Shown: one piece after another, positions 32,336 through 46,258 of the stretch | How the letters are laid out: each line of letters starts with the position of its first letter | Numbering within the stretch: the stretch's first letter is position 1 | DNA from: Litomosoides sigmodontis | Lineage: Eukaryota > Nematoda > Chromadorea > Rhabditida > Onchocercidae | DNA: 64,000 nucleotides | Assembly: GCA_963070105.1 (NCBI GenBank) | Contig: OY718808.1 | Coordinates: 8,047,398-8,111,397 of the forward strand | Direction of reading: 5' to 3' | Program-made: the position numbers and the translations under genes | The notes under the pieces: generated by a model | What the model was told of the DNA's origin: nothing | The model's database searches: none | The model's input: the letters and a program-made list of their open reading frames with translations, nothing else

Positions 32336-33681
32336 ATGGGAAATGAAAACTATCGATGTTGTATGTGTACGAGCTGTGTCGTAAGTGTTGGAGAAGTTTT
32401 GCAGCGAAAAATGACCACCAGCTGTCTGTCATTGTCACCGTTCTGCCGACGAAAAAATTCCCTTTTTTCAAGGTCAAACATTCTCATCGATATTGCATTC
32501 GTCGGTTTTCTTTTTCATTCATTCACACAAATTTCATACGTATTTATGCATGCACGCATTGCATTGCATGGTTGTTATGCGATAGAAATTTAATTGAACT
32601 TCTGGGATAAGTGAGAAAGAGCGCGAAGTGTTTATCAGTGGCGGAAGACATCGATGATAAATTTTTTTAGCGAATCAAATGGATGCAACAAATGACCAGT
32701 TGTTGAAAGAAAAAAAAAACGATTATCAAATTGTTAGATGTGAATTTTGATTGAAATTTCACTCTAACGAAAAAAAATTACTGATAAAATCTTCTAGTAT
32801 TATTTGCATTAGAATTTTTATTTTTGAAATTCTTAATGACAATGTAAAAATTGCAAATTATTTTGTTTTTTTGACAGATTTTAATCGTTCCTACTCCTAC
32901 TTTTTTGCCCCTTGCGACAAGGAATGTGAGGGATTCTCTCCCACTTTTCTTGAGAGTCAAAGAGAAAAAATAATGGAGAGAGTTTGAGGAGAAGAGCTTT
33001 CACTGTCAAACAGTCAGTTATTGAAAGTAGCAATTTTTGTTGATTTCTCTCTCAACAATTCCTCCAGCTGCCTTCCCAGAATTAGCCGCTTTTAACTCAA
33101 ATCATTTCCGCCTCATTGGAATCGATTAATTGAATTGCTGAACATCCATTACTTTTATGAGAATGAAAAAACATTCAATTTTAATTTCATTCCCTATAGT
33201 ATGAAATTTAACAGTCACTGTTTAAACTTTAAAAATTGAACAGGCTAGATGAGAGGAACGAAATTATTTAAATCAAATCTTTTTTTTACACACTCTTGTT
33301 TGAAATGAAAGCAGTGATTGGAATTGGGATGATAGAGGGTATATGAGTGCTGGAGAGGGTCACTTCCTCTCCTAGCTAATATCAAACAGTCAAAGAGAAA
33401 TTAGAAAAACATAGCATAGTGGCATTTTCCATACTTTTCACTTCAAGAACGACGAGATCAAAGGAGCAAAAGGTTATTAATCACGTTGAACTTGGAACAT
33501 TTAATTGCAAAATTTGTTTTCAATGCTACTAATTTTTTTTTTTAAACTGCAAAGGATCAAATTTCTTGGGTAATAAGCACAATTCAAATTTTTTCTTTCA
33601 TTAGTAAAAACTTTTTAGATTGATGATGTGGAAGGTCGTCCAAAACAAAAGGCAAATTTAAATTTACCACCCCAAACTTGA
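32336..33681 (+). CDS. weak two-exon candidate ending in a JNK-docking-like motif
   Basis: Exon 32336-32380 starts at ATG (MGNENYRCCMCTSCV) and ends at a strong donor, GTC|GTAAGT. A block at 33619-33681 follows a TTTTTAG acceptor and reads in phase to a TGA, containing RPKQKANLNLPP. That segment resembles the JIP1-type MAP-kinase docking motif (basic residues, then Leu-X-Leu). Joined, the product would be only 35 residues, which is suspicious. An upstream ATG at 32327 (GATGGCGCAATGG context) opens a different frame into the same donor. The two exons may belong to different or defunct transcripts. Low certainty. Confidence 0.22.
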
Positions 33682-36600
33682 AGGTTTATCTCAGGCATGT
33701 CAGGTAAAATTAACTTCTATTTGCTTGTATGAACTTGATGATAAAATAACAAAACTATGGTGCAAACTTCTTCTTCTTTCTTACCTCTCACATTGTAATG
33801 CAATTTACGCTTACCTTCATAAAAATAATATTTGATAAAATGCTAAATTTTTTAAAAATATAATCATAGGTTTTACAAAAATTAAAGTAAATTTAGTATT
33901 TCGTAGAATCAAAATTTAAAAAAAAAATAAAGATAAAACAGCAAGAGCTGAAAAAGCTACCTTCAAATGAAAAAAAAATGCATCATTTCAAGACTTTGCA
34001 CATTTACGTTATTGCCAATTATTTTGTAACATAAAATGTGCTATTCTCTAGCTCTGGTCAGATATTCCTTCACATGTGTTTGACGGACGAGGCGGGGGCG
34101 GAGGCGGAGAGGGGGCAAAGACCGATGAATTGAACAGTAAGTTTTTTTGCGCCTCTCTTTTTCTCACTTACTGCATCATTCGTGGAAATGAAATTTTGAA
34201 ATGTTGAAGTAAGGCATTCATTCGCTCACCTTCACAGTACTTCAGTGCTGTTACGGTGAGAAGAGGAATGCTGAAATATCGTACTATTAGTTGACATTAT
34301 GACTGATGAGAAGAATTTTTTTTCTTTCTGAATTAAAATGCGCAATCTGTTTGAAGAATGCAAAATTTGAACCAGTCCGGGGGTCATTCAAGTCAGTCAT
34401 CTTCTAAATCACACATCCAGCTATTTTCATCACAGGGGTGGAGAGAGAGAGAGAGAGATACAGGAGGGAATCAGTCATATATTGATTTTGTTTTTATTTT
34501 AAAGTAAAATTTAGTCACTGCATTAACGCTGTTCAAATCCTTGTCTCTCCTGGGTTATCAATTATCAGTTCTTGTCAAGGAATTTAATAATTGAAATTGG
34601 AAAGACTAGCGTTATCTAGCAGCTTACACAAATACGCCTCTCTTAGTTAGTTGAAATTAAGCAACAAAATAAATACGATGATGGTTCTTTTTTAAAGCTT
34701 AGCGAAATAAAATGTTTGTAGGAACAGTTAGAGCAATTCGATTAGGTAACATATGCCAAATTTCAGAGATCCACAATTCAGCCTAACTTTTAAACAATAA
34801 TTTAAATAGCGAAAGCTAATAAAATCGCTTTACCTTTCATAATCCTTTTTTTTTCTTTTAAAAATATCTGAGAAATTTGAAAAAAATTACGAGCCGCATT
34901 TATTATACAGTACGATATGCGTAGATAGCATTGGATTTCAATGGTTTCGTAAAGATTACACGAAGATGACATAATTTGTTGATTAATTTACCGATTTGAT
35001 TTCATTTTTATCGTAATTAATTAGTTTTTCTTTCCACTGGTAAACTAAATAATCTTGCAAAAAAAAAGGAAGAGAAATGTTTGTCAGAGTAGGAGGACAG
35101 CGGTTGTTTTTATTTTTTCAAATACAATGAAAAGCCAAAATGCACTCGTAGACAGATTACAAAAAAAAAAATGAAGAAAGACAAATTAACAGGATGATCC
35201 TAAAGCAAACAGTGATGTTGCTTCTACGCCATTTCATTTGCGGTGGACATTTGCGCAAAAGTCATCAACAACTACCAGGCGAAACTTTCTGCTGCTGAAG
35301 ACGATAGGTATCTGAAGATTTTTTCCAACTGAAGCATTCAAAATGCCAACTTAGTGGACGACGTGAATTCTTGACCACAACAGTACCATTCACTATTTGC
35401 TTGAAATATTTATCGTTGTAATGCAAAAAATTTCCTTTCATTCTCAACAATTTTTGTTATGAATATTTTCACTCTATTCCACTATCAACTGCACACCCTT
35501 AACTTATCTATTGATATATTAGTAATTCAGTATTGGTGTCAATTCGAATTTAAGTATACACGCAAACGTACACATATGCACGATAATATTGCAATACAAA
35601 GGATCGGTGCAAAACAACGTAAATTTGCTAATATGAAAATTCAATTTTAGCACCGTACTGTCTGGCCCATCTTCCTTTCTGTTGTGTTTAAATATAAAAG
35701 CTTTTCATCGATGAAAAAGTTTCGAAATAGTGCTTATAGTATTTTGTGGAGCAATGTTTTCAATAAAATTCAAAATGATCTTATTTGTTTTATTAGTTTA
35801 CTTAGGGCATGGAAAGGAGTGGTAGAAGTAGGTGAGGAATTTCAATTCCATTTTTTTATTCAAATAAAATTCTTTTTGCCTTCCAATTACACTAAAAGAA
35901 TGTATAAGTTGGAAGATGAAGGAGAAAAAAAAGGAAATGAGCGAAATTTTCAGAAATAACTTATACTTCTCGACAAAATCAGAAATTATTAGATTTCTTT
36001 CTTTTCCAATTTTCTTCCTTTCTGTAAAAGTATTCTAACATTTGCCCTAAAAAAGATAACAACCTTGGCCTATTAATCAAGCAAAGGTTGCACACCGTAA
36101 GAGTGAAGTAAAAAGTTAAAGAAATTATTTTTAATTCGGAAAAATGTTCTTTCAAAAATATTTCAAAATTAATTCCAAAAAGAAATTTTTTTTTATAAGT
36201 TATTGAATTTTTTTTATAATTTATTAAATTATTGAGCATATAAAAGTTTGATCATGAAATTGCATTTTGCTTTATAATCTACGCAACAATTATTATTTGC
36301 TTTGTAAAATCAATTATTTCAGATTTATTAAATTTGAATTTAAAATGTGCCAAAAAGCAATGGAAGCAAAAAAAGTAGGTGGACATATGAAAAAATATTT
36401 TTAAGCTTTTCTGCACATTTAGTAAACAGTTAAATTAAAAATCAATAATTAAAACTAAAAGGAAAAATTTAATTTTCCGCTTAAAATTTAAATTTGTAAT
36501 AAAAAGCGATTTACTCCCCCTCCGCCCCCAACTCCTCCGAAAAAAAGACTATGAAACTCTATGTTAGAAGAGCTTTTTAGCAAAATGCTACTTAGACGAA

Positions 36601-38691
36601 AGTGTATCTTTGACTCGTACCGCTAACCTCAACTCATTAAAATCAATTGCTCCTCTCCTCTAATCAATCAAATTAAAAAAAAAAAAGCGGAAAAAATACA
36701 ACTGATAGATGAAAGTTAAAACGATTGTTAGTTAAATTCGTGTTGCATATGCAAGAAATTTCTCTCGCCTCTTCTCTTCCATCTTTTTTCCTCATATCTT
36801 CTAGGATTCCCATAATATTTCAGCCTCGCCATTTGTAAAATAATGAAATCCTTCATCACCTCACTTTCTCACCAGTGAAAATGTCAAGTTAACAAGACAG
36901 ATACTTGAAAACATTCACTTACAATACCTATCAGACTAGCTAGACCAATATCACTTTTCATCAGCAACCTTGTGTTTGCTGACTAAGGTATGTGTAAGAA
37001 ACACTTTGTAACTTTGCCCAAATTTTATGGCCATTAATATTCAAGTTAATAATCGATTAAAAAAAAGAACAAATTTCAAATTTGAATAGCGCAACGGCAA
37101 TGGAGTGAATTTTTTAAAATTCCAAATCCAAATGACACACTTGCAGGATTATTCCGCCAAACCCATTCAGTTTTCATCAATTTCGTGACGGAAATTACCC
37201 TCTTTGATATTTGCCGTGTACAGATAATATGTGAAATAATACATAATGCATGAGATAAGACAATTAAATAGCTTAATTGAATTGAACAAATACTTTGGAA
37301 AGGTATTTGTTTGGCAAGTTAAATAGCACAGGAAAAAAGAAGAAGAAGGCTATTGAAGAAATAAGAACAATTGGACATTTTCACCATGCAAAAAGCACCG
37401 AAAGAAGAATGATTAATTCAGACTACGAGGAAATTGTGATGGAACCATTTGCGCAATTTTACAATGCTATCATCCATTCGAGTGACACGTGAAACAAACG
37501 TAGCTAATTGACTTGTACTTGTTTTTTTTTTTTTTTTTTTTGACTTATACACCTTTCATAGTGAAAATGCAAAAGTGGTGATTTTCCTCCTCTTTTTGCA
37601 GCGCTATATTCAGTAGTAAGCTTCGTCTAGACGTGCCGGTGTTACTTGCTTTTGCAGTGCGATTGATAAATTGGTAACGGAACACACTCGCAGTGAAACA
37701 ATCATCTGCAACTGTTTATTGAGAAGATATATGGAAAGGCTTACAGGCATACACAATTTTAGATAAGAGAAATTTGCAAAATGGAAAAAAAAACTTGGAA
37801 AAAACCATTTTTTGCAGTGAACTGCAAAACGCCATTCGTCATTTGAAACGAAAAGCAAAAGCATTCATTCCTTTTTCTTTCCACGTTATTTCGGTACTTG
37901 CAATTTTTCTCTTCACTAAAGGAAATAAGAGGATGGGAAATTTATCGAAATGTTCGCAAGAGCTAAAGCAGTAGCAGTTTCCATGCAAAAAAAAAGGTTC
38001 ACAATTCAGTGATAAGCTAAGATAAATGAATGAATGAAGAAGTGGTAAATTAACAGTGAAAAAAGTCTCTAACTGAATAAGCTTACCAAATGTTCTCATT
38101 CAGGAAAATTCAAGAGGAAAACTTCCAATTCGTTCCTCTCTTAATCACATAAATTACTGAAATTTCAATCAATTAAGCAACTTTCATCTAAATTCCTTCC
38201 TAATTATACTTAACTCTGTGGCAGTCTCGAGTAGCACAACAAACAGGACTATAATAACAAATAGCAACAAACAAAGAAATGATACTAGTGAATTAATCAA
38301 AATCGACTCTGCCCATTCCTCTCATCCTATCTCTGAGAGAAAACCATGAAAACGTGTGCCACACGTGGCTAGACAAGTGTGATCAAACATATCGTTCCAA
38401 GAAGAAAACTGCAACACAATTACAGATCATTCAAAATTCCATTGCCAAATAGAAAAGGAACTACCATAATAGCTTCAGTTAAAACGTTCATACAGTATGA
38501 AATGCATAAAATTTGCATGAAGATACATAAGTTGTTACATAAATATACAGCTTAATTAATGTATCATAAATGTTGTTTCAAAAAAAAAAGTTTCACGTTA
38601 TTGACTCTTCCCTATGCGTCCGTGACGAACAAGTTAACAGGACAAAACTGTCATGTTGCAACTTGAAGATGAATATTTGAGAAATATAAAT
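33682..38691. other. AT-rich intergenic DNA downstream of the RhoGEF gene
   Basis: Includes a GGCGGGGGCGGAGG patch near 34090 and a T-run near 37520. Two stretches look somewhat codon-like but stand alone: minus 35441-35265 (an ATG frame of about 58 codons) and plus 37331-37492 (ending FAQFYNAIIHSSDT and a stop). Neither resembles a known family or joins in phase to a neighbour. Confidence 0.4.
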
Positions 38692-41600
38692 TTAAATGAC
38701 ATGTTGATGCAACGATGATGTGATTAGTGCCCTGGGCTTTTCCAGTTGTTTAATCATCTTCCTCACAGCACCAAAATTCGAATCCAACTCACCATCAAGC
38801 TCCGCAGATTGCTCTACAGTAAGTGGGGTACGCTGCCTAAAATGTACAAACACTATAATGTTTACCGATAATACTACCATTTATTCACAATGATTTAAAA
38901 TGGAGCTATTCATGCAGTGTGAAATTTATGAAATTTGTGAAAAAAAAATGGTGCAAAACGTGAAAACCTGGCAACAGAAAATCGATGATCAATTCCATCA
39001 GCATTACGATTTAATGCTGTTGACTGCGGTTGTTTTGAAATCCTTATTCCTGTATCCTTGGGCAGCAGTTCCTTCCTTGTTGTAGAGGAGAGGAATAGTT
39101 TCTGTAAAATTTCTTTAGTCTGAGAAAAGACCTTAACTATAAAATAGAATCAGCAATCTTTCAGACTTCTTAAAATACAGTTAACACTGCCTAATTAAAA
39201 GCACTAAATTACTACTGGCCAAGCCTAAACTTTAATGCTTTGCTTCCGCTTTCGGTTTTTGCAAGATACTTATCTCTTTTAGAAATTAATTCAAACCTTC
39301 TCACTGTTATTTTCACCATCCTTATGTTCTTGCGTTTGTTTATGCCTCAGCCTCCACACCTGTTCTGCTACCTGTGATGAGCGTCGCCGATGATGGACGT
39401 TATGATAGGAGCCTGATCCACGAAACCTCAAATATTAATTTTGGAAAGATAACTGAAAAAAGCACAGATATTAGTGATAGCATTAAAACAAAAACTACAT
39501 TTAGTAGTGTCACAAAGATAGAAATATCGAAAAATTATCGTGAGTGTTCAGAAGATTGCATCGAAATTTACCTATCACTAATGTGTGGTGATTCAATCCA
39601 TGAAACAGCACTTGCCGGTTCGTCACAATCTTCTGATTCCAGTATTGAATTGTAGGAAACGTTGCATCCCGTTGCTACAATAAAACTAACTCATCTAAGA
39701 ACGTATTCGATAGTGTTGTAACTATTCCTTGAACTTAATGTCAAAAGAAAATTCGGCCTTCTTTCAACCCTCCCCTCCAAATGCAATTTTTGAAGAAAGT
39801 CACGGAAGCATCGAAAAGAGTAACGATTTGTGCTAGCGCTAAATGACCAAATTCAACCGCAATAGAAAGGTAACTTTTCGAACGTTCTCGTCTACTTCTC
39901 TCTTAGCTTTTGAAAGAACAAATCATAGAAGTGGCTGGCTAACCAAAAGTTCTGTTCATCAAATTCCTCGATAAATGAGTAGTAGAACGTGGACAGTCTT
40001 TGTTCAGATTATTAACCATTCCGTACTTCTCATTGGACAGGGCTTCATCATCGGATTTACTCAGTGAACGAGAACGTGCCTTCCATTCTCCCGCTAAATC
40101 ATCTGCACCTAAATTTTCCGAATTTTAATATATTCTGCACCACATCGAACAACTTCTCATAAATGTTGTAAGCATATCGAAAAAATTGTAATATTTTTAT
40201 GTGCAATTCTCCTTGTGATTGATCAAAATACTAAAAAGATTTATCCATTAGCTACTCAAATGTTTGGTTTAATGAAAATGCATTTAAAGTTAAATGATTG
40301 CATTTAAAGCATCCACCTCTTTGTAGGAAAAAAAATTCCAAGACATTATCCTTTCAAATTTAAATCAATTTTTTAACGATAGTTTGTTACAAAGCGAACG
40401 ATGAGTGACCGCTTCGTAATATAAAATCAGAACGTCTGTTCGACGTTAGCTGTCATCGCTTGCAGGAATGAGAGAATTAAATAAGTTGATATATTAGCTA
40501 TAACATAATAGCGTGGTATTCAAGGATGCACTAACAGGTGAACGCCAGCTTCTACAATTCATCGGAGAGGCCCATAACTCTTTAGTGCTTATATATGAAA
40601 GCTAACCTCTACTTTCACTAGTCGGAACGTCAATTCCACTGATTGCTTCATTTAGTGACCTGATATTCCTTCGATCAACACCACTCCTGCTGCTTTCACC
40701 AATACTATTAAAATTCTCCGCATTTTTCATCAACAGTTGTAGTTCCTGAAGAAAAAAAAAACTTCCTGATATTGATTTAAAATTAAATGAAGAACCTTGA
40801 CTGTCTGATTTCTTAACCTCAACTTCATCAACTTCTATTTTTTCCCTCTATGACTTATTAAACTTCGAATTCAGGTAAGTCAATATCTGCGTCAATTGTG
40901 TTAAAAAAAAAGACTCCTCCATTCTTGTCAAATTAACCGTAAATATGGGGAATGGAGAAAGATTTCAAAAAAACTAACTCCATACAAAATGGCCATCGTA
41001 TCATCGAAGTGCTTCTGTGCACAGCAACTTGCGCTCGGATGAGGACATATGGGCTGAGATGATGGATATGCTGATGTAGTAGGATTTGTCGTCATACATT
41101 CACACCTGTAAATTCTTATTTTTTCAAACTGTATTGCAAATATTTTAAAATACATAAAATTTTATGCAAATTTTAAGAATAAAGGTTGAAATTATCCTTG
41201 TTGTCGGTAAAGAATAATTACAACCCAAAATTTAAGTAGGATTAGAGATCCGACAAAGAATTAATTGAAGAAATGTTCCTTCCATACCGTGAATGCTGTT
41301 TGTCTGGAGTATTTGGTACACCGTCCGAAGACTTTCTTGCTCGATAATCCTGAAAATTTAAACTTTGCATGCGGAATGGAAGACGCAACAAATTGATCAA
41401 ATGATGAAGATAAAAAAAACTGAAAAGTAAAAAGTTTGTTCGAAACATTTCTGTGAAATGCCGAGCACCAACAAAAATCGGTAACTACCTTTAAAATAGA
41501 TGGCGGCAAATGAGAAAGAAGACTACTCTTGCGTTCACAGCTTGATTTTTTCCGACTTCCTTCGCCATTTTTCTTTTTGGAAAATAAATTCTGAAAAGCT

Positions 41601-44600
41601 ACCAAGCGTCCTGATAGTTCGGCACATTCAACTTCGCAGGTATTCTCCATGGATGTGGATGTGGTTGGCTGGAAAAGCGGTAGCATTGAATGATTAGAAA
41701 ATTGTTGTTTCATTAATTTTCACTTATTCAAAATGAAAAATTATGTGAAAAAAATGCTGCACAGCTTTTGTATTTCAGTTCAAAACTGATAAATTCTATC
41801 AGTTTTGAACTGAAATATTAGCTTCGAAAACAGATCATCAAAATAGACTGCTCAAGTGTGCTATTAGCGCCTTTGGTAAAAACTCAAATATTATTGCAAA
41901 ATTCTATTAAAATCAAAAACAATTCGAGAAAAAATATTAGTTGAAAAAAAAATCAATTTATATGCAGCACAGATGTACCTTGCTATTAGTACAAAAATGA
42001 CTGGTAGTTTTCGGAGCTTCCTGATACATTTCTCCCACTTCTTGAATAAGATTTCCGGTTGACGACTGAAAACATTTTCATGCAGTTATTCGTTATAGGC
42101 AAAAAGGCTTAATGGGCTTATTAAAGCACTTTGTCAATTTACCACTAAATAGAATTAGGCGCTCTAAGTTATCAAATGGTTGCTGTAAAGATTTTCATTT
42201 CAACCAAGCACTCATCGCATAAAAGTATTGCACTTGTGGACAGTTCATCTGAGAAAATTTTCCGCATTCACGGCTTGCTTAAGAATTAAACTATCTGAGA
42301 GTCATTTCTTGCATGATTTGTAGTAAGTAAGAGAGAGCTTGCCGCTTTCAGAATGTTCCTACTGCCCGAACAGCTTCGCTTTCGAACATCTGATCGACGG
42401 AATGTCTGATTAGCATCTATGCTTTTTCGTCGCTTTTCAAGGTATTTCGGTACTTTTTTATTACTCTTCACATTTGGCACGAGACCTCAAATTGCGACGT
42501 TAACATCAAATTGTTAACAGTAATTAAAGAATTAAAGGTTAGATGAGAATGATTCCTTTTTATCGTTAGAAAATTAAAAACTTTTCTTTAGGTGGTGCTT
42601 TTTGCACATTGAATTCATGTCAACCTAATTTTGCTAACCTGAAAAGCCAACTGATTTTGAACAATCATCACTTAAGCTGAGCATCAGTATTTTAGTTTTC
42701 TCTGGTATTTGAATTGCGTAATGATCCAGCACCATCCGTTTTAGCTCCCTCATCCAATTCCGCTTCTGATCCATATTGGAAGCCTAAATTAAAGTGCCAA
42801 TATAATGAGATATTTTAAATTGCCACGAAAGTTTTTCTAGAAAACGTAATCCTAGCATTCCTCATGATTAACTTCACTTGACGCTCTTCAAACAGGATAA
42901 AAGATACTTACGAGGAAGATATATTGAATCTTTGGATTATCGTAAGAGAGAACTTGAAATGCTAATGGATCAGTAGATATCGATTCGTTTAGCATCAAAC
43001 ATGAACACTAAAAAATTTCAACTTAAATAGTTAATGAAAGTATTTCTAGCACTTACAGTCAAATTTTACAACGATTCCTCGTTTTATTTTTTTTTTTTTA
43101 CACGAAATGTTAATTTGCATTGATCAAAAAACTTATAAAATATCCTTCTCAAGTATATTTTATCGTATGTGAAATAATTTCTCACCGTAATATAATCTTT
43201 ACAGATCAAAGAACCATTCCGCTCCTTCACAATCAGCAACACTTCCTCGAATAAAAATAATTGACGATTAGTCTTGGCACCAGCCAACTTAAAGGTAGCT
43301 TCCAAAAGTAGATCGCCATATTTAGACAGATCTTCCTTCTCATCAATGCACCACTTCTGAAGAGCACTTTGAAGCTCACGTACACGTTCCAGATGTTCAA
43401 CGCGTTTCTTCTCTTCGTTTATTTTCTCCGCCTGTGAAGTCATGCTATGAAGGGCTTGCAGAATGACAGCTCGATCGCCATCTGATAGAGTTTTAGAATC
43501 CACCGAAGCTTTTAGGATATTCTGTAAGTGAAGAAGAAGATTCCAATTAAAAATTTCGAAAGAGTTATCATGATACACTTCTTCTAAAACATACATTTCA
43601 AGCGCATATGTGCCATAAGACTCCTGAAAGAATAATCTCACGTGAAAATGCTACCATTACTTCTAGCAAAGTGAGTCTCCTGCGACTTCATTCCGGATGA
43701 AACCGACTACATTTCTGATAAGCAATAGGCAATAGTTGAAAAGAGTTACTTCGAGGAAGAGGCGATATTTCAGAACTCGTTGTACCGGTTTCAGCAGATA
43801 CGAACTGAGGGGAAGAGAATGGCCAAGAACAGTTTGCCGAAGCCTTAATGTTTCCTCCACTCTTTTATTTTTTAGCAACATTGACAGCGTTTCAATCATG
43901 CTAAAATTGAAACGCATTCAAATACTCAAGTTTCTCGAAGAACGAACAATTCCTTAAAATTACAATTTGTTACTTTGACGAAAAGAAATGAAATATTAGA
44001 TGTGAAATATTGAAATGAAAAACGAACATTTGATATTTAGTGCAGTACATGACGTAATCATTGAAACCTTCAATGTTATCCAATAAGCACTTTGCCATCT
44101 GCAACATACATCATCCACTCGCGTAAGTGAGATTAATTTTTCACAAATGAAATGAATGTTAACGAAGAAGCACTAATCGCAAATGTCGCACTTCTTGATA
44201 ACAGCAAAGCCACCACTTCCAAAAGCATCAAACATCACTTTCAGGCGAACTTTACCTTACACGGAAGTAAGTAAACTAGGCTTAATACCCAAGCATCACT
44301 TAGTGATCTGTGAGAGCGAACACGCTTCACTACCAAATACAGTAAGTTAAGGAGTAGTAGCCCGTGTGCTTCAGTTGCATACATTCTTGTACACAATTAG
44401 TGTCTCATCACAAGGTGCTAAGACCGCCCTAGTCGCGTTGTCATCATAAGCAAGCACGAGCTTACGTCCACCTAACCACTGCCACGGCACGAAGTCGAAC
44501 CACACAGCTACGGTACTGCAACAACACCTCACTACCACTCAGCCAAACGTCACACAATGCAGTTCTTGCTCAAACAGTGGATAACTAATATAATGAATGA

Positions 44601-46208
44601 CGACTGACTTCTACACCAAAGTATTGATTGATAGGTTTAGACGAAGAAGTGGACGATGTCCACGCAGTCATGTTCCATTCTATAGAAATGAAAATAATTG
44701 CAAAACTTACCGAAACGACACTCAATTGAGCAGCGTCCAAATCGTGATACAATTTCTTGTTGAACAAAAAGATACGCTCAATACAACCGAACGTATTGGA
44801 AATGTCATCCACGGTCATCTCAAATTCTTCTCGATGATCCACCAGAAAATTCAAATATCCCTAAATATTTATTTTGTTTAATTAATTTCCATCCTCAGAG
44901 AAATTAATACTTTGCTAACTACTGCCAACCATTTGGTGAAAATAATATGCTTCTAAACCAACGCTAAGGCTCGTTTCATATTTCAATATGCGTTAAGGAT
45001 TGAGGAATGGCTAGCTTCTCAACGACTCTTTAAACATTAGAATCAACTGACCGCAATTTCTACTAACCTCATTTTCTCGGAAACCTTACAAATTTAATAT
45101 TTCAATGGTTTTTATTTCAATTAAACTACTTACACTAATAGAGGTCCTTTAGCAATGTACGTATGATATCAAGAATACGAAGTGATGAATTTGAAACAAT
45201 GAAGTGTTGTAAATTTGGGAGGATAATGAATGAAATAGTTGAAGTTGAAATGAAATGATTCGCTGCGATAGTATGATTCATTTGATAGCTAATGCATTAG
45301 AGTTGATTATCATTCATTCCGAACGGAGAATTTGCAAAATTCGACAAGTGCAATTAATTAATTACCTGTATGATGTCATTGAGATCATTAACATATGAAC
45401 GTTCAGTTTCCAGCAACTCCATAGCAATCCTATCTAGCTGTGTTACTACGCCACTATTCAACAGCTTTAGACGACGTGTTTCTGACAGCGATGACTCTTG
45501 TCTGAAGAGAGACTAACTAATTCAGGGTGAATGAAATTTTTTAGAATGAAAACACTCCAGTTAAGAAAAAAATGATCCTAATTTAGCTTATTTAAAATTT
45601 TCAGCAAACCTTAGTGATACAATTCGATGAAATTGTTAAATTTGGAAAGATGAGAAATGAGGAAATTAAAAATTTGAAAAAAAAAACAAACGTTAGCAGC
45701 TTCTTGCCAGTAGAAGTATTGGGTGGATTAACAGTATCATCGCTTATTTCAGAACTTCTCAAACTACTTCGAGCCGAACTGTAACCTGTTGACGAGCTAA
45801 CAAAACTTAGCCGTTGTACTGCTTCCTGTAAAATATCAACAAAACAGTAATAGGATGCTCATCACATCTATCTTTACAGAATTTTCAACATTCAAATTGA
45901 CGACACTTTTAGGACAAACTTTTAAAACAGTATTTGTCTTTAACAACCACTATTCCTAATCGTGTTGAATTTGAAAGTTGTTATGCGACAGATACATTTG
46001 AAAACATTCACCCTTTACAGTTCTCTTTTCCGTAATTGATCATTAACTTTAAAGCCTTCGGAAGCACATAATATTCAGTATCACATAGCATTAGCAAGAC
46101 TACACTAATTTGCCTGAAAAAAAAGTCCAAAAATAAATCACTCACAGGATCATCATCAGCTCTTGTACCGCTAGCTCCATTTCTGTAAGGCTGATCAGCG
46201 ACAGCAGT

Positions 46209-46258
<50 letters not shown>

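Noticed and set aside
38900..39085. Plus-strand open frame of 61 codons
   Set aside because: Shadow of the minus-strand RhoGEF exon 39101-38968.
39374..39655. Plus-strand open frame of 93 codons with good-looking composition
   Set aside because: It is antisense to two phase-consistent minus-strand RhoGEF exons (39674-39572 and 39426-39297), whose codon structure explains the openness.
44461..44520. tRNA gene on the minus strand from a GGTTCGACTTC B-box-like string
   Set aside because: The B-box-like string precedes the A-box-like one and the T-stem does not pair.
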